Source: Haemonchus contortus (Eukaryota; Nematoda; Chromadorea; Rhabditida; Trichostrongylidae). From it: DNA of 64,000 nucleotides. Of the stretch, positions 62,801 through 64,000 are shown in pieces (the first letter of the stretch is position 1; each line of letters opens with the position of its first letter). The notes under the pieces were generated by a model that was not told the origin of the DNA, made no database searches, and saw only the letters and a program-made list of their open reading frames with translations. The translations under genes and the position numbers were made by a program. Location of the stretch: contig LS997563.1 of assembly GCA_000469685.2 (NCBI GenBank), forward strand, positions 6,262,437-6,326,436. The letters run 5' to 3'.

Positions 62801-64000
62801 AACTGCGAAAACCATTTCAATCCAGTTTGATGCATTTCTAATGCGAACGGAAACTGCAACAAAAGGACACACCGCGGTATCCGTGTTCCACGCAAAAACT
62901 CAGGCGCCACCATCGCTAAAAGTTCGTACCGTACAGAATCTGTACTGAAAAATTAAAGTTATACTTGCATAGAAATGTCGAGAACGCAACTTTAGCTTGC
63001 TTCTGGGTTTGGTCGTTGACTTCCCTAATTATTTGTCACCTCAGAAGTCGAAATATACGAGAAATGAGGGTCCACTGGGAAATCGTGCAAAATAAGGGCT
63101 ATCAGTCATAAGTCGAGGTAAGGAAGTGAAGTGAAGAGAGAAGTTGGGGTGCAGAGGGGGTAGGGGAAGAGGCGGTGAGGCATAAAAGTAATCTTGACAA
63201 GGCAGTAAGTTCACGGATGTTTTTCAGTCAGATTGCACTGCACGATCAAAAAGGTCACTCTCCTATTCCCACCTGCTCTCTTTCGAGAAACACCAACCTA
63301 CGGTAACTATACATTGGCAATTATACGCAAATAGAAAACAAATTAGCTCGCTGTCAAACAAAACGCGTTAGGGGCAGCCGTCATACTCCGCGATGGCGGA
63401 TGGGCGAATGGCTGACGGCAATGGCGTTAACGCTGGACAGAATTGTATGAGCAGCTCGGAGAAGATTGGGTGAAAACCGCTCAAAGTCGAGAATGACGAT
63501 GAAAAGCGTAAGTTATTGAACATATGCTACTCATACTCATATCAGTCGACGTGCTGACATCCTTCACCTTCCACCTGCCGCCAATCCGCCAGCGTGGACT
63601 GTAAAAGCGGCTAGATGCGAAGAGAGTACTAGAGTGCGCTTCCGGCCATATGACGCTTGCAACATATAATGTACTCCCAGGGCTACGCACGTTGTTCCCG
63701 GGGACCAACATTGCAAAGCGCTGGGTGCACTGTGAGTACAAGAACTACTACGTACACAATCATTCTGTACCAGGACTGAAGAACCGACGTCATGGGACTG
63801 AAAAGCCGAATTTCCCACAATAAATGTATGGGTAGCACTGCCATTACGAAGCCACGGGGTTGCACTTTCGTTCTACGAAAATCACACATCTGTAGAGGTT
63901 AGATGACGTACTGATCCCGTAGGTGACAACTATTTTTAACGCCGATGCAACTTAGCACTCTTCATGCACTTACCCTGTCACCTAAGGGTCACCAACTGAA
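59809..64000. other. Upstream region of the Polo-like kinase, no gene recognised
   Basis: Presumed promoter side of the kinase. A-runs lie near 60004 and 61160. GA/G-rich purine tracts lie at 62380-62440 and 63115-63180. Minus-strand frames at 62033-62497 and 63564-63818 are compositionally biased and lack domains. ATAATCAG upstream of the kinase ATG may serve as a trans-splice acceptor. Confidence 0.4.

Overview
This is eukaryotic genomic DNA, most likely from a nematode (inference). The recognisable proteins are animal-type and mostly have familiar C. elegans counterparts. Coding sequence is cut into many small exons with GT donors and TTTCAG-like acceptors. Several start codons sit directly behind an orphan splice acceptor, as expected for spliced-leader trans-splicing. 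The tRNA-derived repeats and long introns suggest a larger, more repeat-rich genome than C. elegans, such as a strongylid or hookworm-like worm. There is no bacterial architecture, so operators and ribosome binding sites do not apply.

Six genes could be modelled exon by exon with consistent reading phase. On the minus strand, from right to left: a Polo-like kinase (52834-59808, 13 exons); a BTB-BACK-Kelch CUL3 adaptor of the KLHL2/KLHL3 type (44521-48718, 17 exons); the XPF/ERCC4 DNA-repair endonuclease (25003-43459, 25 exons); a mucolipin/CUP-5 cation channel (14616-19149, 17 exons, possibly an 18th near 11.7 kb); and a partial type-2 malate/L-lactate dehydrogenase (395-3532, 8 exons). On the plus strand there is a complete myo-inositol-1-phosphate synthase (34008-37374, 11 exons). 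It lies entirely inside the 8-kb intron 14 of XPF, on the opposite strand. A second, weaker nested candidate is an intronless 133-aa secreted-type ORF (56925-57326) inside intron 3 of the kinase, again on the opposite strand. An unrecognised minus-strand coding region probably lies at about 49.3-50.85 kb.

The rest is intergenic and intronic. It holds a tRNA-derived SINE-like family (six copies, some with good Pol III A/B boxes), a MITE-like element with inverted termini of about 50 bp (10.62-11.00 kb), an older interspersed repeat pair (2.2 and 5.6 kb), several perfect hairpins, homopolymer and tetranucleotide tracts, and tRNA-like fragments at 7.4-9.5 kb. The regions 3.5-11.6, 19.2-25.0 and 59.8-64.0 kb contain no gene I could recognise.

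The genes serve unrelated housekeeping roles: DNA repair, inositol synthesis, lysosomal Ca2+ release, ubiquitylation, mitosis and redox metabolism. No pathway links them. The main structural points are the nested inos-1/XPF arrangement, a GC-AG intron splitting the XPF nuclease motif, and substitutions at regulatory positions of the Polo kinase.
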